64,000 bases of DNA from Adiantum capillus-veneris (lineage: Eukaryota; Streptophyta; Polypodiopsida; Polypodiales; Pteridaceae). Positions 45,004 through 56,774 of the stretch are shown here, piece by piece (position 1 is the stretch's first letter; the number at the start of each line of letters is the position of its first letter). The notes below the pieces were generated by a model. That model was not told where the DNA came from and did no database searches. It worked only from the letters and a program-made list of their open reading frames with translations. The translations under genes and the position numbers were made by a program. Location: the NCBI GenBank assembly GCA_014529385.2, contig CM043956.1:62152620-62216619 (forward strand). The letters are read 5' to 3'.

Positions 45004-47330
45004 AGTTCTTACTCAAGAGTCATATGTGACAAGTCTCTAATGTTTTTCCTATTAGACAAGTCTCTTAGGTACCAACCAGGCTCGTGTTGATCATGATACT
45101 CAGTGTGTATTAAAAATCATTCAAGTGGTCCTTAAAAAAAGGTACTCATTACATGGATTGTGTATTGTGTAATGATAACTTTATTTGCTAACAATTGGCC
45201 CTCACAATTTCATTAAAAAAATAAAATCATTTTCAATTTCATGAGGAAGGATCAATGCCTTAGAACAATGTTTGTGAATGAAAATTGAAGGTGAACAATT
45301 GTCAAAGTCTAAAATTGAAGGCTAAGGAATCACCATAAGTGGCATATGCTGCAATGCCATGAAGAGGAAGTCCAAAAATGAGTAGTTGGAATATATTGTT
45401 GCTCAAACGTGAGCTACAAACACATGAGCACTAGTAGCATACATTGATATGCCACAAGGGCACACCCTTGGCTTGCCATCAACTTCATGCCTTTCTTTGC
45501 AAAGACGCTCTTGCAATCATGCTTTAGTTTCCAAGGGAATTTAAAACGGGCTATTTTTTGGGTGATGTCGTAGTTTATGCGGTTTATATCTCTCTCTCAA
45601 CTACCACAATGTCTATCCTCTTGCCACCTCATAGGCCCATTCCCACTTGTAGAACTTCCTTACACTAATGCCGTAGGTGCCCTTTTCCTCTTATTATTCA
45701 TCCAAACTTTTTATCACATCATGGTGTACACATTAACGCCATAGGCACCCTCCTTCCTACTATTATTCATCCAACTCTTTTCTGGTTGTTTAGTGTGTTG
45801 TGAACTTATATAGAGTGAAATGGATGAGAGATGTACTAGAGATAGACAACATTATAGTAAACCCCAGAATAACATTGAGGCACACATGGCGTATGGAATC
45901 TTTTGAAAAAGTATTACATTTTATTTTATTTAGGAAACCAATAGAAGTTCTTAGTCAAGAGTCGAATGAGACAAGTCTCTCATGCTTGTCCTATTATACA
46001 AGTCTCTTGTGTACGAAACACATGCACATTGGTCATGACAATGAGTATGTATTTTAAAATTCACTCAAGTGTTCTGTAATGAAAGGTCTTTAGTACATGG
46101 ACAATGAACTATGTAATGCTAACTTTCTTAACTAACTATTATGTCTCCCCAATCTCATAAAAATAAAAAGTCTCTCAAAACATATTAAGTGTGTAAGTGA
46201 AGGGTGAGTTTAGGAAATGCAAAGATAGATGAAGGCGGAAAGTCAAAATACATATGAAGGTGGAAAGTCAATATACCTTTTGTGTCCATATAAAGAGGTG
46301 GTCTACTTCACATTGGTATATTTGTGTTTCTCTTCTCCTTTATTTTCCCTTTAGCATTTTCTTCTCTTTAAAGTATCCTTGCTCTCTCTCCCTCTCTCCC
46401 TCTCTCTCTCTCTCTGTCACAATGTTGTATCCACCCTTCTCACATCCAACTGATACTGTTGCAAATCGACGTGCTTCATCATTGCCCTTTGCGACATGAT
46501 ATAGACTAGAGCATTGTTTTTGTTGTTGTTGAGGGAATCTTTGAATTAGGAATACCCTATAATTTTTTTGAAGCCATTAGGAATACCTTTTAACTAATAG
46601 GCCCCCACAATTTTGGGAAAAAAATTCATCTTCAAATTCATGAGGAAGGCTTAATGCCTTAGAAGAATGTTCGCTAGTGGAAATTGCAAAGGTGAACAAT
46701 TGTGAAAGTCTAAGATTGAAGGTAGAGGAGTCAACACATGTGAGAGACGTTGTAGTGCTATGAAGGGGAAGTCCATAAACTAGTAACTGCAATGTATTGC
46801 TGCCATGAAAAGACCTGTAACTACATGAGCACTAGTAGCATACATCACTTTTTTGCAAGGACAAACACTTGGCTTCTCATCAACTTCAACAAAGAAGTAT
46901 AGTTCCATGAGGGCACACCCTTGGCTTGTCATCAACTTCATGTCTGCCTTTACAAAGATGCTATGGAAATCATGCTTGGCCATTGGTAGTGGCAAGCTAG
47001 TGAGTGGGTCAAGGGAAGTAAACAAGCTTGGCTTTGGGTGCCACTTCAATTATCATGGTAGATACTCTCTCTTAGCAACCGCATTGTTCGTCCTCTAGTA
47101 GGCTGCCGCCTTGCAAGCTCCTTCCCTACTTGCAAAACTTCCTTGCACATTAATGTTGTATGCGGCCTCCCCGTTATCATTCATCCATAGTCTTTAATAT
47201 ATCATGGTGTACACATTAATGTGGTGGGTGTCCTTTTCTTGCTATTATTCATATGAACTCTTGCTGCATGTTTGCTACATCGTGAATCTAAGACGAGTGA
47301 TATTATTGATGAGACAAATCTTGCACGTTC
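45004..47330. repeat. dispersed repeat family, copies 1 and 2
   Basis: The block GAGGAAGG.TCAATGCCTTAGA, GTGAACAATTGT, GAAGAGGAAGTCCA..A and ACATGAGCACTAGTAGCATACAT occurs at 45,241-45,450 and again at 46,640-46,850. In each case it follows a segment with GTTCTTA.TCAAGAGTC and GACAAGTCTCT. No coding sequence is recognised. Confidence 0.7.
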
Positions 47331-47540
47331 AGAAGGGTGTTACTTTAGCCAGGGCTTTGGGCTACATGAAGTCGAGAAGGAGATAGATACACTTAAACAA
47401 GAAAATAACTCACAAGTGGACCCGAAGAAGTCAAAGTCGATGTATTGTTCACAAGCTTCGAGTCACAACACCCTTATCTCTATGTGTGTTCAATGTGGCA
47501 CACACTAGAGCCCATGCTTGCAATATTGATGTCATCACCT
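47331..47540. other. no recognisable gene
   Basis: Ser/Lys-rich short ORFs only; probably non-coding spacer. Confidence 0.4.
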
Positions 47541-49045
47541 TTAAAATCTCTTGTATTCAAAAGAGAGAGAGAGAAATACACATGAAGGAGATTAGATACC
47601 CAAGTTATCCCAAAACCAATCTTTGATTAACCAAAACTTGTTTACAATCCATCTTCCCAAAGGAAATCTTGCCCCTCTTTATTTAAAGAAATAGCCCCCA
47701 AATTGTGACTACTAATCTACCGCTATGATGAAGATTTTGACCGCACATTGGCCTTGAAAGAGGCTTTTGAAAGGGGGAAAAAACCCAAGACACCTGTTGG
47801 AAACTCTCCCAGAAGTCTCAATTAAAACCATGATTGCCAAAGATGAGAAGTCGTGAGCCTCTTATACTTCTCCAAAGTGGTTGTTTTGTGCACGAGCGCT
47901 CAAAATTATCTCAAAAGCCTTGCTTCATTTGCATGGATCTCTAAAACTAGAAGTTTTTATTGCTTGTCCTACAAATAAAGGGAAATTATGTACATATATT
48001 CCAAAAACTACAAAAATAGAGTAAAATTGTCCAAAAATTTCCTAAAACTCTAAGAATTCCTACTTTAACCACATTGTAAGGTGACTAAATGAAACACTTT
48101 CACTTGAGTAAGAAGCTGAAAAAAACATTCGTTGATTTTTTTCATCGTGATTGCATAGCGGCACGACATCCACTCCCTCTATTTCTAAATCATGAAGACT
48201 CGTAAATCGTAATCTATTGTAGAACCATGACACCTTGTTGATGCTCATCTCATGTAGATTGCAGATGATGTCTGAATCAAGCACCCCTTGCGAATCACCC
48301 TCTTCTAGTACCTCAACTGGATCCATTGGTAATTGCTGGTAGCAACCCAATCATCCGGTTATCCCTCTGTTGTTGACTTTCATCCTCATTAAAAATCATT
48401 ATTCATCCTCTTGTTCAATCACCTTGTATACAAATTCTTATTCTTCTGAGATATCCTCATCATTCACAGTCTCTAAATTGTGGACAAATTGTTTATCCAG
48501 CTATCTACATATACCCTTTGAAGCATCTATAACTCTATTTGCTTCATCAAGTGTATCCCCATTCCTTGATGCTCCTGTTTACTCCATGCTATCATCTTTT
48601 CCTAATGTAAGTCAATATGATCACAACATTCTTGTATAAAAGCATTTGCATCTCAACTACGATCGTATTCCCTTTCAAGTCCTTGAACCATGTCAATGAA
48701 TTCTAAACCCACTACTCGTTCAAAAGTCATAATCATGCGCTCTTCTGAAACACTTTGAAGTATTATTTTTGCTTCACAACATTTACTTATCCTTTTGGGT
48801 CATTCCCTTCAAAGAAATTGCACTCTTTAGAAACTTCTTCTAATGCCCTTTTCGTTGCATCATCCATCTTAGTTGAGGTATCTACTCGAGCTAAAGCACC
48901 TTTCTTGCAAAATCAAAACAAAAATATTCCCATTCAATCCTCCTCTCAACCAATTATCTTGAATTTTTTAACCGGCTCAAGGCTAAAATGAGATACACTT
49001 TTCCTGATCATTGAACAAAAAATCTTGTTTCTCCTTGTTGTGCCG
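47541..49045 (-). mobile_element. fragment of the element-B family
   Basis: At 48,150-48,180, GCGGCACGACATCCACTCCCTCT matches, in parts, the LTR/internal border of element B (GCTGCACGACATCCACCCCCTCT). Read on the minus strand, the internal DNA at about 48,790-48,650 encodes VSEERMIMTFERVVGLEF, the counterpart of VPEYRMIAAFKEVVNLDF in B, with stops. GAGCGGCATGACA at 49,041-49,053 resembles another LTR end. It is severely truncated. Confidence 0.6.
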
Positions 49046-49054
49046 AGCGGCATG

Positions 49055-49900
49055 ACAATGTGAGGGATGAGAGATGTCCTTGAGTTACATCAAGGCAAGG
49101 AGAACGCAAGCGAGTTGTATAGAATCTATTGGCAAAGTATTATCTTTTTTTAAAGAAATTTAGGAAACCAAGAAAAGTTCTTACTCAATAGTAAACGAGA
49201 CAAGTCTCTAATGTCTATCATATTAGACAAGTCTCTTATCCCGTCTCTTATGTACCAAACTCGCCCACGTTGATTGTGACAATGAGTGCGTGCATTAAAA
49301 CTCACCCAAGTGATTCTTAAAAAAAGGTACTCATTACATTGACTATGTATTGTGTAATGACAACTTTCCTTTTAACCAACAACCCCCCCAAGGTTTTAAA
49401 CAATACAAAAAAACATCTTCAAATTCACGAGGAATGTTCATTGTCTTATTTGAATGTCCGCTATTGGAAATTAAAGGTGAATAGTTGTGACCATCTAAGA
49501 TTGAAGGTTGAAGATGTAGGAGACATTACAGTGCTATGAAGAGGAAGTCCAAAAACCAGTTGCTACAATGTATTGTTGCTCAGAATAGATTTGCAAATAA
49601 ATGAGCACTATTAGTGTCATCAACTTCATGCCTACTTTTTCAAAAATGTTGTTGCAATTACGCTTGACCATTGGTAGTGGCCAACTAGTGATCAGCCAAG
49701 GGAATTTAGAATGGGATGGTTTTTGTGTGCTATTGTAGTATGCTTGGCTTATATGTCTCTCTCAATTGCCACAATGTCCATTCTCTTACTGCCTCGTCGG
49801 CCCATTTCCTACTCGCAAAAATTCCTTGCATAACTTCTTTTGCATGGTTATTGTATCCCGTTATGAACAGTAGCTCCTCCAATGAATTATGGAAAGGGGC
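49055..49900. repeat. dispersed repeat family, copy 3
   Basis: Starts GTGAGGGATGAGAGATGTCCT (compare GTGAAATGGATGAGAGATGT at about 45,817). It contains the same GACAAGTCTCT, GAAGAGGAAGTCCAAAAA and ATGAGCACTA segments in the same order as copies 1 and 2. Confidence 0.7.
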
Positions 49901-50314
49901 CGGATGGACTAAAGTGTACCTTTTGAACACATGGACATGATGAACGCCCCACGTGCACACCATAAGAGAGAGTTCTTCCTTTCAAAACCTTACTTCTGTA
50001 ATCAAAATGTTCCTCAATTCACTGCTTTCCATTTAACTCAAATAATCCAGATAAATGTTTATGTGTCCAGAATGATTTTTTTCCAGCAGCGCATAGTCTT
50101 TATGTTCGGGCCAAGAAGATTAAGAGAGATACTGGAATGTCCTTTGCCTGTTGTAATTCCGATGATCAATTATGAAAACTCATTTGATGTGCATGTGTTT
50201 GTCCTTATCTAAATTTGAGCTCCATTGAAGTTTCTGAGGATTGAGTCAGTCAAAAGTTTTGGGTTTTGATACGTGTGTTCAAAGGGGTTCTCAAAGCATT
50301 GAACTTGGGTAGCC

Positions 50315-51075
50315 ATGGCTTTTTCTTATTCGAAATTTCATGGCAGAAGTGATGAAGATGTGCAAAACTTTTTGAAAAAGATGGAGGTTGTCTGTATTAG
50401 CAACTAGATTCATGACCCAGAGTAGATGTTATGTCTTCTCCAGATTTGTTTGAAGAGTGATGCACAAGTTTGGTCCAAAGCATTTGAAGAGGAGTTGCGT
50501 GTGGCTGATCCACCTGTAAGATTGAGTTGGGACAATCTAAGGCATGGATTGGAAGTGGAGTTTGTGAAGACAAAAGATCATGACAAAGTGTGGCAAGAAG
50601 TACAGGGTTTTGTGCAAAAGGAAGGTGAGCCAGTAGATGCGTACGTACGTAAGTTTTCATTGGCATGGGAGCGAATGTTCAAGGCCTTAGCACCACAAGT
50701 ACCCCCACCTAACATGATGAAGAAGGATAGGTTCTTGGCTAGTCTTTGGGAGAATATACGTTGGAGAGTGGAGCTAAAGAAGCCTAGGACATATGAAGAT
50801 GCACTAGAGGTAGCAAGGAACAAAGAGTGGAAGCTAAGGAAAATGAGCCAGTTAGGGGTAGAGTTTTTGCCCATGAGGTATGAATCTCATCCTATGGACT
50901 CTTTGCAAAGTCGCATGCTAGGGGTTCATCATGAACCAGTGATTCCTGTTACTCCTCAGGTTATGCCAACAATAGTCACTACAGCAGTGCAAGATGATGG
51001 GCTAAGGCAAGACATGAGGCAAGTGGTAGATTTAATGAATAATCTCAGCCTAAACATGCTACGTCAAGTTGGAAA
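50315..51075 (+). pseudogene. gag of chromovirus E, N-terminal part
   Basis: ATG at 50,315 (MAFSYSKFHGRSDEDVQNFL) has the N-terminal pattern of chromovirus Gag. Two in-frame TAG stops lie at about 50,405 and 50,423. The frame is then open from 50,426. WSKAFEEELR, LRHGLEVEFV, EGEPVDAYVRKFSLAWERM and TYEDALEVARNKEWKLRKM are capsid-like segments. The CACTA element begins at 51,076; the ORF's apparent end at 51,100 is inside the transposon. Confidence 0.85.
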
Positions 51076-51088
51076 CACTACAAGGGGC
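51076..51088 (+). repeat. left terminal inverted repeat of the CACTA element
   Basis: CACTACAAGGGGC; pairs with the right end CACTACAAGAGGT read on the minus strand. Confidence 0.9.
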
Positions 51089-51098
51089 TCTTCATATT

Positions 51099-51210
51099 AG
51101 CGACGCTCACACAGCAACGCTCCAAAAAAAAATTCCCGGTGTCGCTATGAGCGTCGCAAATTTCTTTGTAAATTTGCGACGCTTATAGCGACGCTCATAG
51201 CGACGCCGAC
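51099..51210. repeat. left subterminal repeats of the CACTA element
   Basis: GCGACGCT/AGCGTCGC-type 10-mers occur repeatedly and in both orientations (TTAGCGACGCTC, GTCGCTATGAGCGTCGC, TAGCGACGCTCATAGCGACG). They are the likely binding sites of the TNP1-like protein, by analogy with TNPA sites in En/Spm. Confidence 0.8.
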
Positions 51211-51303
51211 TGGGGTAAAAAAATAACCGAGCGCGCCCAAAAACTCAGATCTCAGATCTGAGTTTTTCGGCGCCCTCAAGCAAGGAGCAGGTAACGCTCT
51301 CCC

Positions 51304-51309
<6 letters not shown>

Positions 51310-51338
<29 letters not shown>

Positions 51339-51477
51339 CTTCTCCACACACACACACACACACACACACGAGGAGAGGAAGGAGAGCCAGGTATGCTCCT
51401 TCCCTCTCCTCATTCTCATGTTCCCTTCCCCTCTTTCTCTCTCCCTCTCTCTCTCTCTCACACACACACATAGTGTT

Positions 51478-51530
<53 letters not shown>
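51310..51530. repeat. compound (CT)n/(CA)n/(GA)n microsatellites in the CACTA element
   Basis: (CT)n and (CA)n at 51,308-51,369, again at 51,436-51,470, then (GA)n at 51,481-51,529. The CT and GA tracts are complementary and could fold back. Confidence 0.9.
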
Positions 51531-51533
<3 letters not shown>

Positions 51534-51559
51534 AACAAAAACAAAAACGCACATACATA

Positions 51560-51740
51560 AACAAAGAATGCACACACACATTGAGAGAGAAAAAGAGAGA
51601 GAGAGCATGCATAAACAAAAAATGCACGCATTGAGAGAGGAAAAGAGAGAGAGAACATGCATAAACAAAAAACGCACACATTGAGAGAGGAAAAGAGAGA
51701 GAAAACATGCATACGATCCAAAAAAACGCACACATTGAGA
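51560..51740. repeat. tandem repeat of about 55-60 bp in the CACTA element
   Basis: CATGCATA..CAAAAAA.GCACACATTGAGAGAG recurs four times (near 51,566, 51,606, 51,655 and 51,706), with GA-rich filler of varying length. Confidence 0.75.
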
Positions 51741-52017
51741 GAGAAAGAGAGAGAAACTAATTTAACGTCGTAGGAAACTAATTAAAATTAAAAGACCTAA
51801 AGATCTAGCCGACGAGGAGTTGAACTCAAGACCTATTATTCAAGAGGGAAATGGCATAATCAATCTATCATACTTGGCATGGGTGATAGAAAGGTTATAC
51901 CATTTATCTCTTTTTATTGGCACACACATCCACACACGCACACACACACAAGAAGAAAAGAGTTACAACGTCGTAGGAAACTATCTTAAAAGACGTTAAA
52001 GATTAGGTTATATGTAG

Positions 52018-52400
52018 ACTTACATTAAATTAGATTTAGGTTTATTTTTAACTAGATTTACGTTTATTTAAGCTAGATTTAGATTTACGTTATATTAGAT
52101 TAGATTTAGGTCTCCATAGACTGTGATGCCTGCATGAAGCGGGTGAAGAAAGCCCTCAATGGAATATAGGGTATTGCTGCCTTCACTCATGGTGGGCTCC
52201 GTCGATCCAAAAGTACTGGTGAAATGTCTTCAGAAGATAGGGAAGAAGGTGGATCTTCAGGGCGGCAAGAGTCACTACATCCCCGACACAATGACCATCT
52301 AGACAACCTCTAGTCATTAGACTTACGTTAAATTAGATTTAGCTGTATTTTTAGTTAGATTTACGTTTATTTAGATTTACGCTTATTTACGTTAGATCGA
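52018..52400. repeat. TTAGATTTACGTTTA-type low-complexity repeats flanking the HMA fragment
   Basis: TTAGATTTA.GTTTATTT-like units run at 52,022-52,111 and again at 52,318-52,400, on both sides of the captured fragment. Confidence 0.75.
52112..52290 (+). pseudogene. captured heavy-metal-associated (HMA) domain fragment
   Basis: From 52,119, DCDACMKRVKKALNGI is followed by a stop and GIAAF. In a shifted frame from about 52,188, VGSVDPKVLVKCLQKIGKKV follows. Metal-binding CxxC, the KRVKKAL helix, then VDP..VLVK.LQKIGKK is the signature of plant HMA/HIPP metal-binding proteins. A short stretch between the halves is lost. It lies between the transposon end and its transposase, is out of frame, and has flanks of simple TTTAGATTTACG-type repeats. 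It has no role in transposition that I know of; capture from a host gene is inferred. Confidence 0.65.
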
Positions 52401-52686
52401 GTCCACGCAAGAATTACTTACGGTTTAGGGTTTAGAGTTAGACGAACAGTGAAAAGATCTACTGTGAAAAGATGTTAAGATGAAGTGAAGTGCTACAGCT
52501 AGAGAAGAGGCAAAGGGGTTTTGTCCACTACATGCAGTATCATGTAGACGTGGGTGTGTAGATTTTTTGTACCCACAAATATAGGTATTGACCAATAAAG
52601 ACGAGATTATAACCCGGTGGTTCTGATCTCTGTGCACCTCTAGACCGAGGTGTGCGGGGATTGGACATGACTAGAGAATGTGAGGT

Positions 52687-52689
<3 letters not shown>

Positions 52690-52741
<52 letters not shown>
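52690..52741. repeat. (GA)n microsatellite upstream of the transposase
   Basis: About 26 AG units, 66 bp before the transposase ATG. Confidence 0.95.
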
Positions 52742-52744
<3 letters not shown>

Positions 52745-52806
52745 GACGAAGAATGCCAATAGAATATTAAATTTGTTGTCCAGGTTATAAGTTTTTTATC
52801 CTCATT

Positions 52807-55800
52807 ATGAGTAGCGACGAGGATGTGGGACCGTCCAACCGAAACACCTATCTCTCAACGAGGGTCTTATGTCCTTGTAATCAATGCAACCATGCTGTGC
52901 GACGGACAAGACGTGTTTCTTTGCAGCACGTTCGCAAATTTGGCGAGTTCGATCCATCTATTATAGATCGAGTTGTTGCCAATTATAACTCGTCGGACTC
53001 TGACGCTGGCCAACAAGCAGCAATCTTGCAACCCAATAGACGTGTTCGCAGGCGCTTTGGTCAAGCAGCATATGTGAGGCCACAAGATGTATCCTCTGAC
53101 AGCTCGGGGGATGATCATGCAGAGCACATTCCCAACGAGGCAATGTTTGAGCCCGAGATTGATGAAATGATCGAGACGATCATGGATTCAGAAAGGCTTA
53201 GCTATGATGATATGAAAAGTGAAACCGATACGCCATTGTATAATGGAGCACGTATGTCTAGATTGAAAGCACTCCTGCTTCTTCTCAACATGCAGGCAAA
53301 GTTTGGATGTAGTGACACTAGCGTCACAGTGCTTTTCAGGTGATCTATTACAATTAGTTTACTTTAATAGAACTCTAAATGTATAATGATCTGATAGATT
53401 TTTACACGACTGTATCATATTTTTATGTTGTGTAGATTGCTGAAAGAGCACATACTACCAGCTGACAATGTGATGCCAGATTCCCGAGATGAAGCAAGAA
53501 AGATTTTGCAAAACTTGGGGATGGATTACAATTCTATCCACGCTTGTCCTAATGACTGCATTCTTTTCAGAGGGGAATACATAGAGATGGAGAAGTGTCC
53601 GAAATGTGATTCCGAAAGATATCGAGTAGATCTCCACGAGACAAAAATTCCACAAACGTTTTTGCGACATTTCCCTCTGCTTCCTCGCATCAAGCATTTC
53701 TTCGAATGTAAGTCCATGGCCGCCCTAGCATCATGGCATGAGGAGAATAAATCTTCGGATGGTGTGCTACGAATTCCTGCAGATTGCGTAGCGTGGAAAC
53801 ATATAGATGGAACATGGTCGGATTTTGCCAGTGCCTGGCTATGGATGGCGTAAATCCATTTGGTCAAAGATCAACATCTTACAGTGTATGGCCCGTTGTC
53901 ATCGTCAACTACAACATTCCCCCGTGGTTGACTACGAAGAAGGGGCACCTATGGCTAAGCTTGATTGTGCCAGGGCGATATAAAGTGGGGAATATGGATG
54001 TGTATCTTCGTCCACTATTGGAAGAGCTACAACAATGGTGGATTGGCATAGAGGTGGTGGATATGAGCCGACACACAGGACGACGGAATGCTTTGATCAG
54101 AGGCATTCTAATGTGGACCATGCATGACTATCCCGGGCTAACAGAATGCTCAGGTGATCTATTGACACTCCTCACTCAGACACTGTAAATCTTGTCTTTT
54201 CCCATAGTTGATCTATTATCATGTGTATACATGCAGGGCTTCAAACAAGCGGATACAGAGCATGTGTCACATGTGGACCTAGACTAAATGCACGTAGGGC
54301 ACCCTCACTGAAGACGAAGGTCATCAAGCGTATCTTCCAGAGAATCATGTGTTACGCGATGGCTTTTTGGGAAGAGAGCCACCAAGGATGTCTGCACAGG
54401 CATGGTTAGAGCAGAAGGAGATGTGCGATGACGGATTGCCTCCAGGGATGAAGAGACTATCTCTATGGTACGAGTTACCATACTGGCCCCGACTCATGAT
54501 CAATCACTTGCTCGATCCAATGCACATATTCAAGAATGTGGGTAATCTACTATGGGACCATTTGACCGGCAACAAAGATACTTTGGGAGCCAGAGTTGAC
54601 CTTAGAAATGTGGATCGTATGGAGCAATATTGGCCGCAAACAGCGTCTGATGGATCGATAAAACTCCCTAAAGCACCATGGATTTTCACAGGAGCCCAAG
54701 AACGCAAAGTAAAAGAGACCATTCGATCTTTGTGGACCCCCATTGGCGTAATGCACTCGCTCCGAACGTGTGTTACTAAAGAAGGAAAGCTTACCGGTTT
54801 GAAGTCACACGATTGGCATAAAATGTGTCAGGTACGTTCATAGTGGACTTTAATATCATTGCATAAAATGTGGACTTTAATATCATTGCTGCACATACTT
54901 TACAGTTTGTTTTACCGGTTGCCATTGAGGGATGTTTGTCTCTCGACATCCGTAACACAATCTACAAACTTGCAAAGCTGGTGCAATGGATCTCACAAAA
55001 GGAGATCAACGTAGACTCCATATCATTCGCCAAACTAAATGCTGCAGAGCTTGTGTGCATGTTTGAGAAACATTTTCCTACTACAATGCTAACCATTCAG
55101 GTGCATCTTCTTGTTCACATAGTTGATGAGGTGGAAATAGCTGGCACAGTTCATTCCAGATGGATGTTCTTCTTAGAGCGTTTCATGAAAACGCTTAAGG
55201 GATATGTGCGTCAAAAGGCATGTCCGGAGGGTAGCATGGCATAAGGTTGGTTGGTATCAGAGTCCCTAGCGTACATTGGAGAGTGGCTAGACGGATTTGA
55301 TAAATCCCGGGACACGCTATGGCGAACCATAGATGATGAGCACATATCTGGGATTGTCATGTGCAATCTTGGTGTTGAGAAGAAGATGACGGAAGATCTA
55401 GAGGCTAAAATCAATCGATTTTGCATGCTTCACAATCCAGTGATGCAAAAGTGGATTTCACAATATGAGGATGCAAAGCAAGAGCGACAAAGGGCACGAA
55501 TCGAGTGGAGACGGGGAAGACGACCATCGATGCACTATCCGGCGGTTCTGGAGAGCCTACCAACCTTCATGAGCTTAAGATGGTTGCACAACCAATTGAA
55601 AAGCCCACAACAATGCGGTGACGAAGTGACTGAAGAAGAGTGGGAGTACTCTCGGGGTTGCGCGACCAAGGTAAGTTTGCAATGTACGACTAGCAAGTGA
55701 CTTTATTTATAAACGTTTGAACGGCCACTCATAACCTTTGTTCGTTGTAGTATAAGTCATACACAGCAGCATGGTGTAAAGGTCGACATTTTAGGGTGGA

Positions 55801-56503
55801 ACGAATCGAAAAAAAGCGTTTTACTCAAGATTGTGGAATCATGGCAAAATTTGAACAGTCTAGTCGACGACGTTCCTCTGATGCAGATCCTATGGTGGCG
55901 GAACTCACTTACTTCGGCACGCTGCAAGAGATTTTGAGGATTGATTACAGAGGATTTTTTGTCGACTTGTTCGACGTGCAATGGTTCAAGATAATCATGG
56001 AGGGTCGCAACGCTACTGTGCGTAGAGGAGAGTCTGGTTTTCTTGAGGTGGATTCTACTAAGAAATGGATTGACCTAAGAGACACTTTCGTACTACCCGA
56101 GCATTGTGAACAAGTAAGTATGTAAATAGTTAACATCCCCCTTTTACAAGTTATGTGCTTGAAAGCTCTCATGTAAGTTATGTGGCTCTGGCAGGTAATA
56201 TTTCATCCTACAAAGTCTACATCAAACTGGTGGTACGTCATAGAGGTAGCCCCTCGTAGTGCAAGGACGTATGAAGGCTACCATGTGCCAATCACAACGA
56301 CATCAATGGAGGAGATCAGAGAAGATGCTCAATCAGAAGCCGCTGCGGTGGTGCCAGACGAGCATCAAGATGCTACTACTCTATATGGGGTGCATGCAGA
56401 GGAGCTACAAAATGAAACAGAGGATATGTGTTTAAACGGAGAGCTCTATATAGATATAGGAAGTTATGCTGAGTTATGCGAAGATGAGAGAGAGATCTCT
56501 TAA
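52807..56503 (+). pseudogene. CACTA transposase, TNP2 type, with DUF4218- and DUF4216-like regions
   Basis: Exon 1 52807-53339 (donor after TTTTCAG), exon 2 from 53,437, further exons after GT..AG introns at about 54,152-54,236 and later. N-terminal region: CPCNQCNH (zinc-ribbon-like). TNP2 core: HACPNDCILFRGEY, CPKCDSERY, then in a shifted frame CLAMDGVNPFGQRS, YNIPPWLTTKKGHLWLSLIV and MTMHDYPG-like sequence. After another shift: LPPGMKRLSLWYELPYW, INHLLDPMHIFKNVGNLLWD. DUF4218-like: VHLLVHIVDEVEIAGTVHSR, ERFMKTLKGYVR..PEGSMA and a stop at 55,242. DUF4216-like: YFGTLQEILRIDYRG, FFVDLFDVQWFK, FVLPEH. At least two frameshifts (near 53,825 and 54,325) and one stop make it inactive. It once catalysed cut-and-paste transposition. 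Confidence 0.85.
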
Positions 56504-56774
56504 AGCCACAAATATTGTATTTGAACAATTTTGCTCCGTGTTGTAAAAGCTCTGGCTCTCTAAGTACCTTCCATGGTGTATAACGCTCTTTTCTACTCGC
56601 GCTCCATCTTTTGATTGAAAATTCTGAGTTTTCGACTTGCCTCTTCTATCACTCGATTCATTGCGTCATTGTATTTATATGCATCATTACGTCATTGTAT
56701 TTAATGGTCTTTGCGTCATTGTCTACTCTATTCATTCAATATTAAGTTTAAATATTCGTGTGTTTAATGCAGGT

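Noticed and set aside
51276-51735. Cys/Phe/Ser/Leu-rich minus-strand ORFs resembling membrane proteins
   Set aside because: The hydrophobic pattern is produced by CT, CA and GA simple repeats; frames overlap in all three registers.
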